Assembly (NCBI RefSeq): GCF_003265325.1
Contig: NZ_QGNX01000005.1
Span: 1 to 64,000 of the forward strand
Source of the DNA: Oceanibium sediminis
GTDB taxonomy: Bacteria; Pseudomonadota; Alphaproteobacteria; Rhodobacterales; Rhodobacteraceae
Length of the DNA stretch: 64,000 bases
Direction: 5' to 3'
The notes beneath the pieces are model-generated. The model worked only from the letters and a program-made list of their open reading frames with translations. It was not told the DNA's origin and searched no databases. The translations under genes and the position numbers were made by a program. Numbering within the stretch: position 1 is the first letter of the stretch; each line of letters opens with the position of its first letter. Shown one piece after another: positions 41,531-50,047 of the stretch.

Positions 41531-43360
41531 CTAATTAATCGGTTGTCGCATGATGTCTTCGGCGCGGGCCTGCACCCGGGCCAGGGCCTCACGCGGGGTG
41601 ACGATCCCGCGCAGCATGTCGTGTAGTTCGTGCCCGCAGGCGCGGATGATGTCCGAGATCTGCGGAATCGGCGGGCGCGGCCAGAATTGCAGCTCGTCGC
41701 GCCAGGACATCTGGTCCACCACCTCGTAGATCGGCGACAGGCGGCGCACCTCGGGATCGGCACCGACGGAATAGCGCGGCGCGGTGCGGCTGCCATTCTG
41801 CGCGTAAAGCTTCTGCGCCCCGGGCGAGGTGAAGGCGACCAGCGCCTCGATCGTGTCCTCGACCCGCTCTTCCGCCAGGTTGGCGGGCACGCAAAAGACA
41901 TAGCCCCCGACCGGGGCGATGGGTACGCCGGCGGGACCGTGAGGATGGGGCAGGTAGCCGGTGTTGCCATGGGCGGGGCAACTCTCGTCCAGCTCGAAAT
42001 ACGGGGCCAGCAGCGTGTAGCCATAGGCCATCGCCACCTGCCCGGCGGCAAAGGGGCGGACCCGCTCGTACCAGGACATCGACAGGATGTCGGGGGGCGA
42101 GAATTCCAGCAGCTGCATCAGGTAGTCCGCCGCCGCAAGGGCGCGGTCGGTGTCGAGCGTGGGGCGGAAATCCCGGTGCGCCAGGTGATCGGCGTCATAG
42201 CCGCCCGCGATCTGCGGGATATCGATGATCGGCTGCCCGAAGGCGGCGCAGGTCATGATGAACGTATGCCCCAGCGCCGTGCCGCGCGCCGCGTTCCAGG
42301 CCACCCCGTAGCGGCCGTGGCGGGGCTCGTGAAAGTGGCGGGACGCCGCGATCACCTGGTCCGTGGTGACGGGCGGTTCCAGCCCTTCATCGGCGAACCA
42401 GTCTTTGCGATAGAACATCAGCTCGGGCGTGGTCTGGCTGGGAACGCCGTAGGGCGTACCGTCCCAATGGGCCGCGCGCCAGCCAGCGGTGTGAAAGTCG
42501 GAGGGATCGAGCCGCTCGACATCCATCACCTCGGTCAGGGGGCGGATCACGCCACGTTCGACGAATTCGCCCAGCCAGGGCAGGTCGATGGCGATCAGGT
42601 CATAGCGGCTCTTGCTACGCTCGGCGTTGCGCAGGGCCTCTTCCCGCAGGCGATCGATGGAAAAGGCGCGCTGGTGGATATCGGTGCCGACAAGCTGTTC
42701 GAATTGCCGCTTGAGGGTGTCCATCACCATGAAGGTCGGATCCCCATGTACCAGGATGCGCAAGCCCCCCGGCGATTTCAGTGGCTGGGGCAGGGCGCTG
42801 GGCGGCGGGATGGTGGCGCGGCCCGCCTGGTAGGAACCGCCGTAGTAGTAGTTCGCGGCCTCATCGGTCTCGCGCACATCGTCAAAGGCGGTGCGCGCGA
42901 TCCTGTCGAGCCGGTCGGACAGCTGGTTGAAGGTCTCCAGCAGGCGCGGGCTTGGATGCAGCGAGAAACTCTTGCCGCTCTTGGTGCGCGGGCGCTGCTC
43001 CACGAGGCCGGCCTCCCGGATCTCGGCCAGTTTGCGGGTCGCGGTCGCGTAGGGCACGCCCGAGGCCGACACCATGGAGGAGGGCGACACCACGCGCCCC
43101 TCGAAGTGGCTTCGCAGAAGGTGCAGGATCATGTTCAGATGCGGGTTCGGGGTTGTCGGCTCGATGGAGTTGTCCAGCTCGACGGCCAGATTCTGCAGGA
43201 ACCGCACCACACGCTCCAACTCCGGGCTGGCTGCCACGGCATGCGTCGGCTCATTCGTGCCGTTGCTGGCCGAATGTCCGAAATAGATATTTTTCGCTGC
43301 GGTGGTTTGCATCTTACCGATTCTGGATGTGGTGGCGGGGCGTTTGCGCGAGTCGCTCAT
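41531..43360 (-). CDS. Winged-helix regulator fused to an ABC-type solute-binding domain
   Basis: A 609-residue protein with no signal peptide. Residues about 72-150 form a winged-helix domain (L-N-M-I-L-H-L-L-R-S-H-F, then S-M-V-S-A-S-G-V-P-Y-A-T-A-T-R-K-L and a V-E-Q-R-P wing). From about residue 200 to the end it reads as a family-1 extracellular solute-binding protein: G-V-P-S-Q-T-T-P-E-L-M-F-Y-R-K-D-W-F is the MalE-type hinge signature, and S-W-Y-E-R-V-R-P-F-A-A-G-Q-V-A-M is a binding-lobe segment. It is best read as a cytosolic transcription factor that uses a solute-binding fold to sense its ligand. It leads the catabolic operon and is divergent from the ABC importer. The start at 43360 has AAGGAG five bases upstream. 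Confidence 0.85.
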   Translation of the reverse strand: MSDSRKRPATTSRIGKMQTTAAKNIYFGHSASNGTNEPTHAVAASPELERVVRFLQNLAVELDNSIEPTTPNPHLNMILHLLRSHFEGRVVSPSSMVSASGVPYATATRKLAEIREAGLVEQRPRTKSGKSFSLHPSPRLLETFNQLSDRLDRIARTAFDDVRETDEAANYYYGGSYQAGRATIPPPSALPQPLKSPGGLRILVHGDPTFMVMDTLKRQFEQLVGTDIHQRAFSIDRLREEALRNAERSKSRYDLIAIDLPWLGEFVERGVIRPLTEVMDVERLDPSDFHTAGWRAAHWDGTPYGVPSQTTPELMFYRKDWFADEGLEPPVTTDQVIAASRHFHEPRHGRYGVAWNAARGTALGHTFIMTCAAFGQPIIDIPQIAGGYDADHLAHRDFRPTLDTDRALAAADYLMQLLEFSPPDILSMSWYERVRPFAAGQVAMAYGYTLLAPYFELDESCPAHGNTGYLPHPHGPAGVPIAPVGGYVFCVPANLAEERVEDTIEALVAFTSPGAQKLYAQNGSRTAPRYSVGADPEVRRLSPIYEVVDQMSWRDELQFWPRPPIPQISDIIRACGHELHDMLRGIVTPREALARVQARAEDIMRQPIN

Positions 43361-43416
43361 GGCGCTCCTTCCAAGAATTGTCGAAATGGATGTCCTGACA
43401 GTATGGCGGAAAAATT

Positions 43417-43444
43417 CATTTTGGATAATAATAAATCCAGAATG
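43417..43444. promoter_or_regulatory. Inverted repeat in the divergent promoter, candidate operator
   Basis: CATTTTGGAT (43417-43426) and ATCCAGAATG (43435-43444) pair at 9 of 10 positions around an AATAATAA spacer. It is an AT-rich island in a GC-rich region, centred between the fused regulator (start 43360) and the importer (start 43574). The most likely ligand is the fused regulator itself; this is inferred. Confidence 0.6.
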
Positions 43445-43573
43445 GACAAGTTCGGGGCCTTTGCTATGTCCCGAAATCGCGCTGGATAAAGCGGAGATTG
43501 CACCGGGATTCGACCGGGCTGGGAGGACAGCGGCAATCTGCGGAACAAACGACCCCAAGGGAGGACCGAAAAA

Positions 43574-44536
43574 ATGAAGAAGACACTCGCCGCAACGCTC
43601 GTTGCAACAACCGCACTCTCCGGCGCCGCGCTGGCGGATGCGCACAGCGGGAAGTTCACGATCGGCATCACGCAGAACAACGTCGGCGTCGACAGCTACC
43701 AGACCACCTATGAAAAGGCGTTCATCGAGGCGGCGGCGGCCAACGACATGGTGGAAACCGTCGTGCTGGATGCGGGCGGCGACGTGGCCCGACAGATCGC
43801 CCAGATGGAGGACCTGATTCAGCAGGAAGTCGATGCCATCATCATCTGGCCGACCAACGGCGAGGCGGTGATCCCCGCCGTGCGCAAGGCGCACAGCGCC
43901 GATATTCCGGTGATCGTGACCAACTCGAACATCGCCGAAGCGGGCTTCGACTTCGTCGCCAGCTTCTCGGGGCCGGACAACATCACGCAGGGGTCCCGCT
44001 CTGCCGAGATCATGTGCGACAAGTTCAAGGACATGGGGATCGAGAACGAAGCCCGCGTCGTGCAAATCTCCGGTCAGCCCGGCTACACCACCGCGATCGA
44101 ACGCGCCAAGGGCTTCGAGGATCGCCTGCCCGAGGTGTGCCCCAACGTGACCCTGGTCGAAACCCAGCCCGGTGACTGGAACCGCGAGAAGTCACAGCAG
44201 GTGATGGAAGCCTTCCTCGTCAAGTATGACGACATTGACGGTGTCTACGCCGGCGATGACAACATGGGCGTCGGCGCGCTGAACGCCGCAAAGGCCGCGG
44301 GCCGCGCGGGGGACATCATCTTCGTGGGCGCGACCAACTTCTCGGTCGGCTACGAGGCGATGGCCGCCGGCGACTACTGGGGCTCGATCTACCAGTCCCC
44401 GGTCGATGACGCCGAGGCGGCGCTGCAAACCGCCATCGACGTGTTGAGCGGCAAGGACGTGCCGTTCCTCAACTACTTCGACACGCCGAAGATCACCCAG
44501 GACAACATGGGCGAGTTCTCCAAGCCCGTCTTCTGA
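43574..44536 (+). CDS. Ribose-type ABC transporter substrate-binding protein
   Basis: A 320-residue periplasmic protein with a signal peptide (M-K-K-T-L-A-A-T-L-V-A-T-T-A, cleavage after A-L-A). The mature part is a type-I periplasmic-binding (RbsB/LacI-like) fold: I-G-I-T-Q-N-N near residue 32, D-A-I-I-I-W-P-T-N near 92, Y-A-G-D-D-N-M-G-V-G near 225. It captures the pathway substrate, probably a sugar, polyol or cyclic alcohol. A strong GGAGG site precedes the ATG. It is the first gene of the importer operon and is followed by an attenuating hairpin. Confidence 0.9.
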   Translation: MKKTLAATLVATTALSGAALADAHSGKFTIGITQNNVGVDSYQTTYEKAFIEAAAANDMVETVVLDAGGDVARQIAQMEDLIQQEVDAIIIWPTNGEAVIPAVRKAHSADIPVIVTNSNIAEAGFDFVASFSGPDNITQGSRSAEIMCDKFKDMGIENEARVVQISGQPGYTTAIERAKGFEDRLPEVCPNVTLVETQPGDWNREKSQQVMEAFLVKYDDIDGVYAGDDNMGVGALNAAKAAGRAGDIIFVGATNFSVGYEAMAAGDYWGSIYQSPVDDAEAALQTAIDVLSGKDVPFLNYFDTPKITQDNMGEFSKPVF

Positions 44537-44550
44537 TCTTCTCCCCGGAG

Positions 44551-44586
44551 CGCGCGGGTCGGGTGCTGCCTGCCCCGCGCGTTTTT
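44551..44586 (+). terminator. Terminator/attenuator after the solute-binding protein gene
   Basis: An 8-bp GC stem (44551-44558 with 44574-44581) is followed by TTTTT. It lies between the binding-protein gene and the SDR gene and probably allows partial read-through, giving excess binding protein over the permeases. Confidence 0.75.
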
Positions 44587-44612
44587 CGCAGTCACGACGA
44601 AACCAAGAACGG

Positions 44613-45419
44613 ATGGACGCGATGCCCGATGTCTCGGGGAGGTCCTGTATCGTCACCGGCGCCGCGCAGGGCATAGGCCGCGCGATCGCCGAGGCGCTTC
44701 TGGACGAGGGCGCCAATGTGTGCCTGGCCGATATCAACGCCGCCAAGGTGGCCGAGGCGGCCGACGCCAACAAGGCGCGCGCGGCGGATCACGGCGGCAA
44801 GGTCACCCATGCGGCGGTGGACGTGACGGACCGCGACCAGGTCCGCGCCATGATCGCCCACGCGGTGGATGTGTTCGGCAGGCTCGACGTCAAGTTCAAC
44901 AACGCCGGCATCAACAAGCCGATGAACTTCCTCGACGTGACCGAGGATAACTGGAACAGGATCATGGGCGTGAACGGCCTCGGCTGCCTGATCGGCATGC
45001 AGGAAGCCGCGCGCCAGATGATCGCCCAGGGGGGCGGCGGCAAGATCATCAACACCGCCAGCATCGCCAGCCGGCAGGGCTTTGACAATGTCGCCCCCTA
45101 TTGCGCCAGCAAATGGGCGGTCGTGTCGCTGACGCAGTCCGGCGCGCGCGACCTGGCAAAGCATGATATCACGGTCACCGGCTTCGCGCCCGGCGTGGTC
45201 GCCACGGAAATGTGGGACCAGGTGGACCGTGACTTGATGGACATCGGGGCCGCCGAGCGCCCCGGTCAGGCAATGGAAGAATTCTCGTCCGAGATCCTGA
45301 AGGGACGCGTGGCGAGGCCAGAGGATATTACCGGGACCACGACGTTCCTGGCGTCCCGCGCCAGCGACTACATGACCGGGCAAATCGTAATGATCGACGG
45401 GGGAATGACGCTGGTCTGA
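44613..45419 (+). CDS. Short-chain dehydrogenase/reductase in the importer operon
   Basis: A 268-residue SDR with T-G-A-A-Q-G-I-G near residues 15-22, N-N-A-G-I-N-K-P near 93, S-I-A-S and Y-C-A-S-K as catalytic Ser and Tyr/Lys, and D-Y-M-T-G-Q-I-V-M-I-D-G-G at the end. It is paralogous to the SDR at 40711. Its place between binding protein and permease genes suggests it acts first on the imported compound. ATG at 44613 or 44622 could be the start. Confidence 0.87.
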   Translation: MDAMPDVSGRSCIVTGAAQGIGRAIAEALLDEGANVCLADINAAKVAEAADANKARAADHGGKVTHAAVDVTDRDQVRAMIAHAVDVFGRLDVKFNNAGINKPMNFLDVTEDNWNRIMGVNGLGCLIGMQEAARQMIAQGGGGKIINTASIASRQGFDNVAPYCASKWAVVSLTQSGARDLAKHDITVTGFAPGVVATEMWDQVDRDLMDIGAAERPGQAMEEFSSEILKGRVARPEDITGTTTFLASRASDYMTGQIVMIDGGMTLV

Positions 45420-45449
45420 CAGCGCTGGCCCGCACATGGGGAGGGGAAG

Positions 45450-46424
45450 ATGGCGGAACTGACAAGAGGTGGCGTCGGGGGCTTTCTGGCCCGGCAGGGA
45501 ATACTGGTGGCGTTCGCGGTGTTCATGGTCGGCTTCGCGCTGGCCAACCAGCGCTTCATCGCGGTGGACAACATTTCTGGCGTGATACGCTCGTCGGCCA
45601 TCCTCGGGGTCATGGCGCTCGGCGTCACCTTCGTGGTGATCGGGGGCAACCTGGATCTTTCCGTCGGCTCGATGATGTCCTTTTCGACGATTGTCGTTCT
45701 GGACTTGCATGACAAGCTGGGCCCGGCGCTGGCGATCCCGGCGATGTTCGCGCTGACGCTCGCGCTCGGGGCGTTCATCGGCTTTCTTGTCGGTTACCTG
45801 AAGCTGAATTCGCTGATCGTCACGTTGGGTATGTTATCGGCGATCCACGGGCTGACGCTGACCTGGTCGGGCGGCAAGAACATGGACATCGCCGACAAGG
45901 AAGGCACCTGGTTCGCGATCTTCGGTCAAGGTGAGGTGATCGGCATCCCGGTGCCGATCCTGATTTTCGCCCTGCTGGCCGTGGTGCTGAGCCTGATCCT
46001 TGGGAAAACCCCCTTCGGGCGCAAGATCTATGCCGTGGGGGGCAACGGGCAGGCGGCGACGTTCTCTGGCATTCCCCGCGCCCGCGTCGTGTTCCTGACC
46101 TACGTCATGTCGGCCTTCTGCGTGGCCACGGCCGGGTTGTTGCAGGCCAGCCGCAGCCTTGGCAGTCAGAACACCGTCGGCCAGGGGATGGAGCTTGAGG
46201 TGCTGGCCGCCGTCATCCTGGGCGGCGCGTCGCTTCTGGGGGGCTCGGGCACCATCTTCAAGACGGTGATCGGGGTGCTGATCCTCGGCTTCATCCAGAA
46301 CGGCCTGCTGTTGGTCGGGCTGGAATTCTACGTCCAGTACGTCGTGACCTGGGTGATCATCATCCTGGCGGTCTGGCTGGATATCGCGGCGAAACGCGGC
46401 CGCCTGCTTTCACCGATAGCCTGA
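45450..46424 (+). CDS. Sugar-type ABC transporter permease 1
   Basis: A 324-residue inner-membrane permease of the RbsC/BPD_transp_2 family with about nine hydrophobic segments. The family motif G-G-N-L-D-L-S-V-G-S is near residue 67, and G-G-N-G-Q-A-A-T-F-S-G-I near 193 is the EAA-like cytoplasmic loop. It works with the second permease and the double-ATPase encoded downstream. A GAGGGG site precedes the ATG. Confidence 0.9.
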   Translation: MAELTRGGVGGFLARQGILVAFAVFMVGFALANQRFIAVDNISGVIRSSAILGVMALGVTFVVIGGNLDLSVGSMMSFSTIVVLDLHDKLGPALAIPAMFALTLALGAFIGFLVGYLKLNSLIVTLGMLSAIHGLTLTWSGGKNMDIADKEGTWFAIFGQGEVIGIPVPILIFALLAVVLSLILGKTPFGRKIYAVGGNGQAATFSGIPRARVVFLTYVMSAFCVATAGLLQASRSLGSQNTVGQGMELEVLAAVILGGASLLGGSGTIFKTVIGVLILGFIQNGLLLVGLEFYVQYVVTWVIIILAVWLDIAAKRGRLLSPIA

Positions 46425-46437
46425 GGGGGGACACGAC

Positions 46438-47430
46438 ATGACCAAGGAAACCATCCTCAAGCAAGGCGGGATCTGGGCCTTCATCGTGGTCGAGCTGATC
46501 TTCTTTTCGGTCGCGGGGGAATACCTGTCGGTGTCCGACAAGGCGTTCATGGACTTCGACAACATGCTGCTCCTGCTCAAGCAGTCCGCGCCGATCGGCA
46601 TCATTGCGCTGGGCATGACGATCATCATGATCAACGGCAACATCGACCTGTCGGTTGGCGCGACCTTCGCGCTGTCGGCGGTGGTGCTGCTGGACAGCAT
46701 GACCTGGCCCTTCATGGCCGCCATGGGCGACTGGTCCATCCCGCTGGCCTGGGGTTTTGCCCTGCTGACGGGCGTGATCTTGGGCGCGGTGAACGGGCTC
46801 TTGGTCTGGAAGACCGGGGTGGACGCCTTCATCGTCACCCTCGGCTCCATGCTCGGCTATCGCGGGCTGGTCTTCATGTACAACGGCGAGCAGCCCACCA
46901 GCCACCTGAACTGGACGCTGGTGGACTTCGCCGAGGCGCAGTTCCTGGGCCTGCACACGGCGACATGGTTCCTTCTGGTGGCGGCGTTCGTGCTGTGGTT
47001 CCTGATGACCCGGACGGTGCACGGGCGCAACGCCTATGCCATCGGCAACAACCGCGAGGCGGCGGTGAACGCGGGTATCCGCGTCGGCCCGCACATCATG
47101 TGGAACTTCGTCCTGATCGGCTTCCTCGCCTCGCTCTCGGCGGTGGTGTTCTACTCCGAAAGCGGCTCGGTGAACCCCAATGACGGGATGCTCTACGAGC
47201 TTTGGGCGATCACAGCCGTCGTGCTTGGCGGGACCAAGCTGACGGGGGGCTACGGCTCCATCATCTCGACGCTGGGCGGGGTCATCGCGATCCAGCTTCT
47301 GCGCAAGGGCCTGGGCCACATCGGCGCGGATACGGAAACCGTTAACCTGGTGATCGGGCTGATCCTGATCGCGGTGCTGTTCCTTGACCGGCAGCTGAAC
47401 CGCAAGGGCAAGGAGGAGTTGAAGATATGA
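46438..47430 (+). CDS. Sugar-type ABC transporter permease 2
   Basis: A 330-residue RbsC-type permease with I-N-G-N-I-D-L-S-V-G-A near residue 63 and G-N-N-R-E-A-A-V-N-A-G-I near 202. Two distinct permeases suggest a heterodimeric channel instead of the homodimer typical of ribose systems. Its stop overlaps the ATPase start by 4 bases. Confidence 0.9.
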   Translation: MTKETILKQGGIWAFIVVELIFFSVAGEYLSVSDKAFMDFDNMLLLLKQSAPIGIIALGMTIIMINGNIDLSVGATFALSAVVLLDSMTWPFMAAMGDWSIPLAWGFALLTGVILGAVNGLLVWKTGVDAFIVTLGSMLGYRGLVFMYNGEQPTSHLNWTLVDFAEAQFLGLHTATWFLLVAAFVLWFLMTRTVHGRNAYAIGNNREAAVNAGIRVGPHIMWNFVLIGFLASLSAVVFYSESGSVNPNDGMLYELWAITAVVLGGTKLTGGYGSIISTLGGVIAIQLLRKGLGHIGADTETVNLVIGLILIAVLFLDRQLNRKGKEELKI

Positions 47431-48938
47431 CCGACCCAATCCCCGTTCTGCGCCTGGAGGATATCGTCAAGACCTTCCCCGGCGTGCGCGCGCTCGACGG
47501 AGTCTCGCTCAGTGTCCTGCCCGGAGAGGTGCATGCGCTGATGGGCGAGAACGGTGCTGGCAAGTCGACGCTGATGAAAGTGCTCGGCGGCATCCTTCAG
47601 CCCAACGAGGGGCAGATCTTCATCGAGGAGGAGCCCACCGTCATGACCTCGCCCATGCACGCGAAAGCCAAGGGCGTGGTCTTCATCCACCAGGAACTCA
47701 GCCTCGCGGATGAATTGAGCGTGGCCGAGAACATCTTCCTCGGCGAATTGCCCCTGAAGTCCATGGGGCGGGTGGACTGGAAGAAGCTGTACGCGGACAC
47801 GGACGCGATCCTGAAGACCCTGAACGTCGGTTTTGACGCCAGGACGCGGGTGGGGGACCTGTCCATCGCCAACCAGCAGATGGTGGAAATCGCCCGCGCG
47901 CTGACCGTCGATCCGCGCGCGGTGATCTTCGACGAGCCGACCGCCTCGCTGACGGATGCGGAAAAGGTCGTGCTGTTCGACGTGATCTCGGAACTGCAAG
48001 CCAAGTGCGTGGGGATCATCTACATCTCTCATCGCATGGAAGAGATCTTCAAGATGACCGACCGGATCAGCGTTCTGCGCGACGGCCAGTATCGCGGCAC
48101 GCTGATCACCGCCGACACGAACGAGGACGAGGTGACGCAGCTGATGATCGGGCGCAGCCTGGACCTGTCGCGCAGCGCGTCCGAGCATGAATTGGGCGAT
48201 GTCGCGCTCGAGGTGCGCGACCTCAGCTGCGGGGATCTGTTCCGGAACGTCAGCTTTTCCGTGCGCCGGGGCGAGGTGCTGGGCTTTTACGGCCTCGTCG
48301 GCGCGGGCCGCACCGAGATTGCCGAGACGATCTTCGGTCTGCGCGCGCCGACCGGGGGCAAGATCCTGCTGAACCGGGAAGAGGTGCGCATCACATCGCC
48401 CATCGACGCGATCCGGCACGGCATCTCGCTGGTGCCGGAGGATCGCAAGGCGCAGGGGCTGGTGCTGGGCATGAACTGCCGGGACAACATGACCTTGCCC
48501 CAGGTCGACGACCTGACCGCCGGCCCCTTCGTCAGCGACGGGGCCGAGGTGGCGATCTTCGATCAGTACCGCGACAAGCTGGACATCCGCACGCCCGGCT
48601 GGCGGCAGACCGTGGGTAACCTGTCGGGCGGCAACCAGCAGAAGATCGTGATCGGCAAATGGCTGTCGATGCGCCCCGAGGTGCTGATCGTGGACGAACC
48701 CACGCGCGGTATCGACGTCGGCTCGAAGTCGGAAATCCACAACCTGATCCGCGCGCTCGCCGCGCAGGGCTACGCGGTGATCGTCATCAGCTCGGAAATG
48801 CCGGAGGTCCTGCATGTCTCGGACCGGATCGTGGCCATGTTCTCGGGCGAGGTGGTGCGCGAGTTCACCGCCGAGGAAGTGACCGAAGACAGCCTGATCC
48901 AGGCGATCTCGGGCATACGGGGCGACAAGGTGGCCTGA
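47427..48938 (+). CDS. Sugar-type ABC transporter double ATPase
   Basis: A 503-residue RbsA/XylG-type protein with two nucleotide-binding domains. The first (about residues 5-245) has G-E-N-G-A-G-K-S-T and A-V-I-F-D-E-P-T-A-S-L. The second (about 250-500) has the degenerate Walker A G-L-V-G-A-G-R-T-E and L-S-G-G-N-Q-Q-K-I-V-I-G-K-W-L. This asymmetry is normal for the family. Last gene of the importer operon, followed by a strong terminator. Confidence 0.92.
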   Translation: MTDPIPVLRLEDIVKTFPGVRALDGVSLSVLPGEVHALMGENGAGKSTLMKVLGGILQPNEGQIFIEEEPTVMTSPMHAKAKGVVFIHQELSLADELSVAENIFLGELPLKSMGRVDWKKLYADTDAILKTLNVGFDARTRVGDLSIANQQMVEIARALTVDPRAVIFDEPTASLTDAEKVVLFDVISELQAKCVGIIYISHRMEEIFKMTDRISVLRDGQYRGTLITADTNEDEVTQLMIGRSLDLSRSASEHELGDVALEVRDLSCGDLFRNVSFSVRRGEVLGFYGLVGAGRTEIAETIFGLRAPTGGKILLNREEVRITSPIDAIRHGISLVPEDRKAQGLVLGMNCRDNMTLPQVDDLTAGPFVSDGAEVAIFDQYRDKLDIRTPGWRQTVGNLSGGNQQKIVIGKWLSMRPEVLIVDEPTRGIDVGSKSEIHNLIRALAAQGYAVIVISSEMPEVLHVSDRIVAMFSGEVVREFTAEEVTEDSLIQAISGIRGDKVA

Positions 48939-48969
48939 GGCCCCGGGAAGTCATCCCCTTGCAGGAAAG

Positions 48970-49004
48970 GCGCGCCACCGGCGATCCGGTGGCGCGCTTG
49001 CTTT
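48970..49004 (+). terminator. Intrinsic terminator of the importer operon
   Basis: A perfect 12-bp stem (48970-48981 with 48986-48997, 4-base loop) is followed by TTGCTTT. It also faces the converging DUF1127 gene and may serve both strands. Confidence 0.85.
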
Positions 49005-49013
49005 GAAGCGGTG

Positions 49014-49328
49014 TTAAGCCGCGTCGCGGAAGGCGGCGTCGTAACGTGCGTCCCTTACAACCGGGCGCAGCTGTGCCGGGGCTTCCGGGGCCAGGTTCAG
49101 GTCGCGCCGGGTCAGCTCGTCCGCCCGGCGGGGAATGTCGGCGCGCTCGATGCCGATATCCTGCAGCAGGCGGTCGTCCATGGCCGACAGAACGGCGACC
49201 AGGCGGCCCCGCTGCCAGCGCTGAAACGCCCGGCTCAGCCAGGAACCGGTCTTGCGGCGGGTGGTTGCGGTTACGGTTTCGAGGTTCCGTTTCTTGACGT
49301 AGTCACGGTGGGACAGGACAGGGTGCAT
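49014..49328 (-). CDS. DUF1127 family protein
   Basis: A 104-residue protein with the YjiS/DUF1127 signature: W-x-R-G-R-L-V-A-V-L-S-A-M-D-D-R-L-L-Q-D-I-G-I near residues 45-67. Short DUF1127 proteins of alphaproteobacteria affect RNA maturation and phosphate or stress physiology; this longer form has a basic N-terminus and a C-terminal extension. The ATG at 49328 has GGAGAG five bases upstream, so the longer frame upstream is rejected. Confidence 0.82.
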   Translation of the reverse strand: MHPVLSHRDYVKKRNLETVTATTRRKTGSWLSRAFQRWQRGRLVAVLSAMDDRLLQDIGIERADIPRRADELTRRDLNLAPEAPAQLRPVVRDARYDAAFRDAA

Positions 49329-50047
49329 TTTTACTCTCCGATTCAGAAGGCGCTGAAGAAATGACGAACAGCGCCGCGCCCGATGGCGCAGACGCTTCCG
49401 TCGCAATGTATTCGGTAGTCGGTCAGACAATCCCCGGACGACGGGACAGCCCCACGAGAGGGGCGGCCGCGTCCGGGATTACCGGCGGTTCAGCAGCTTT
49501 TCCGCAACTTGCGGAAACCTCGTATGAAGCCTGAAGGTTGTCATGGGCTGTAGATGCGCCTGACGGCCGTGGAATTCAATACCGGGATCGATGCCTTTAT
49601 TGCATAACCGGAATGTAGGCGGCGCAGGGCTGTTTCGACGCGGGCGTCGCCCGGCGTGAAATCGGCGGCGTCACCGGGGCCGCACGGGGGGCCGCACGGG
49701 GCGATTGACTTACAATGGGCGAGCGCCTAGCTCTTGGGGATGTTGGCTCATGCAGATCATTTCCGGTTTCTTCTGCTGAACCGCCCGTTCCCCCGGGTGG
49801 TCTAGGCGCGGCTGCGCCCGCCATGCCCCCCGGGGTCTTCTGACAACTTCCTTTTTACACGGGTGACGCTCCGTCGTCTGAGGCGTGGCCATGTCTGCCA
49901 CTCATCCGCCCCAGACCGGGTCCAGACCCAGGCGCCGGCCCTGGCCGGTTCGTCCGCATATCCATGATGTGCTGACCGGTTCGCAACCGGCAGCCTGACG
50001 CCGAAGCCAGATACCAATCTCTCACGCTCCTGAAAGGGGATCGTCCG
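49329..50047. other. 719-base intergenic region without a convincing gene
   Basis: No frame here has recognisable similarity or a good ribosome site. It contains a 19-base perfect palindrome (49499-49517), short GC hairpins near 49430-49490, and a TTGACTTACAAT stretch at 49705-49716. The DUF1127 promoter (leftward) and the rnk promoter (rightward) must lie here. A small RNA is possible but not shown. Confidence 0.4.
49499..49517. promoter_or_regulatory. Perfect 19-base palindrome, unexplained operator candidate
   Basis: TTTCCGCAA-C-TTGCGGAAA has two perfect 9-base half-sites around one central base. It lies 171 bases upstream of the DUF1127 start. Such symmetry fits a dimeric repressor site; I cannot name the regulator. 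Confidence 0.55.

Noticed and set aside
49597-49901. Two overlapping minus-strand frames of 63-75 codons
   Set aside because: No ribosome site, no recognisable family, and Arg/Pro-rich shadow composition.
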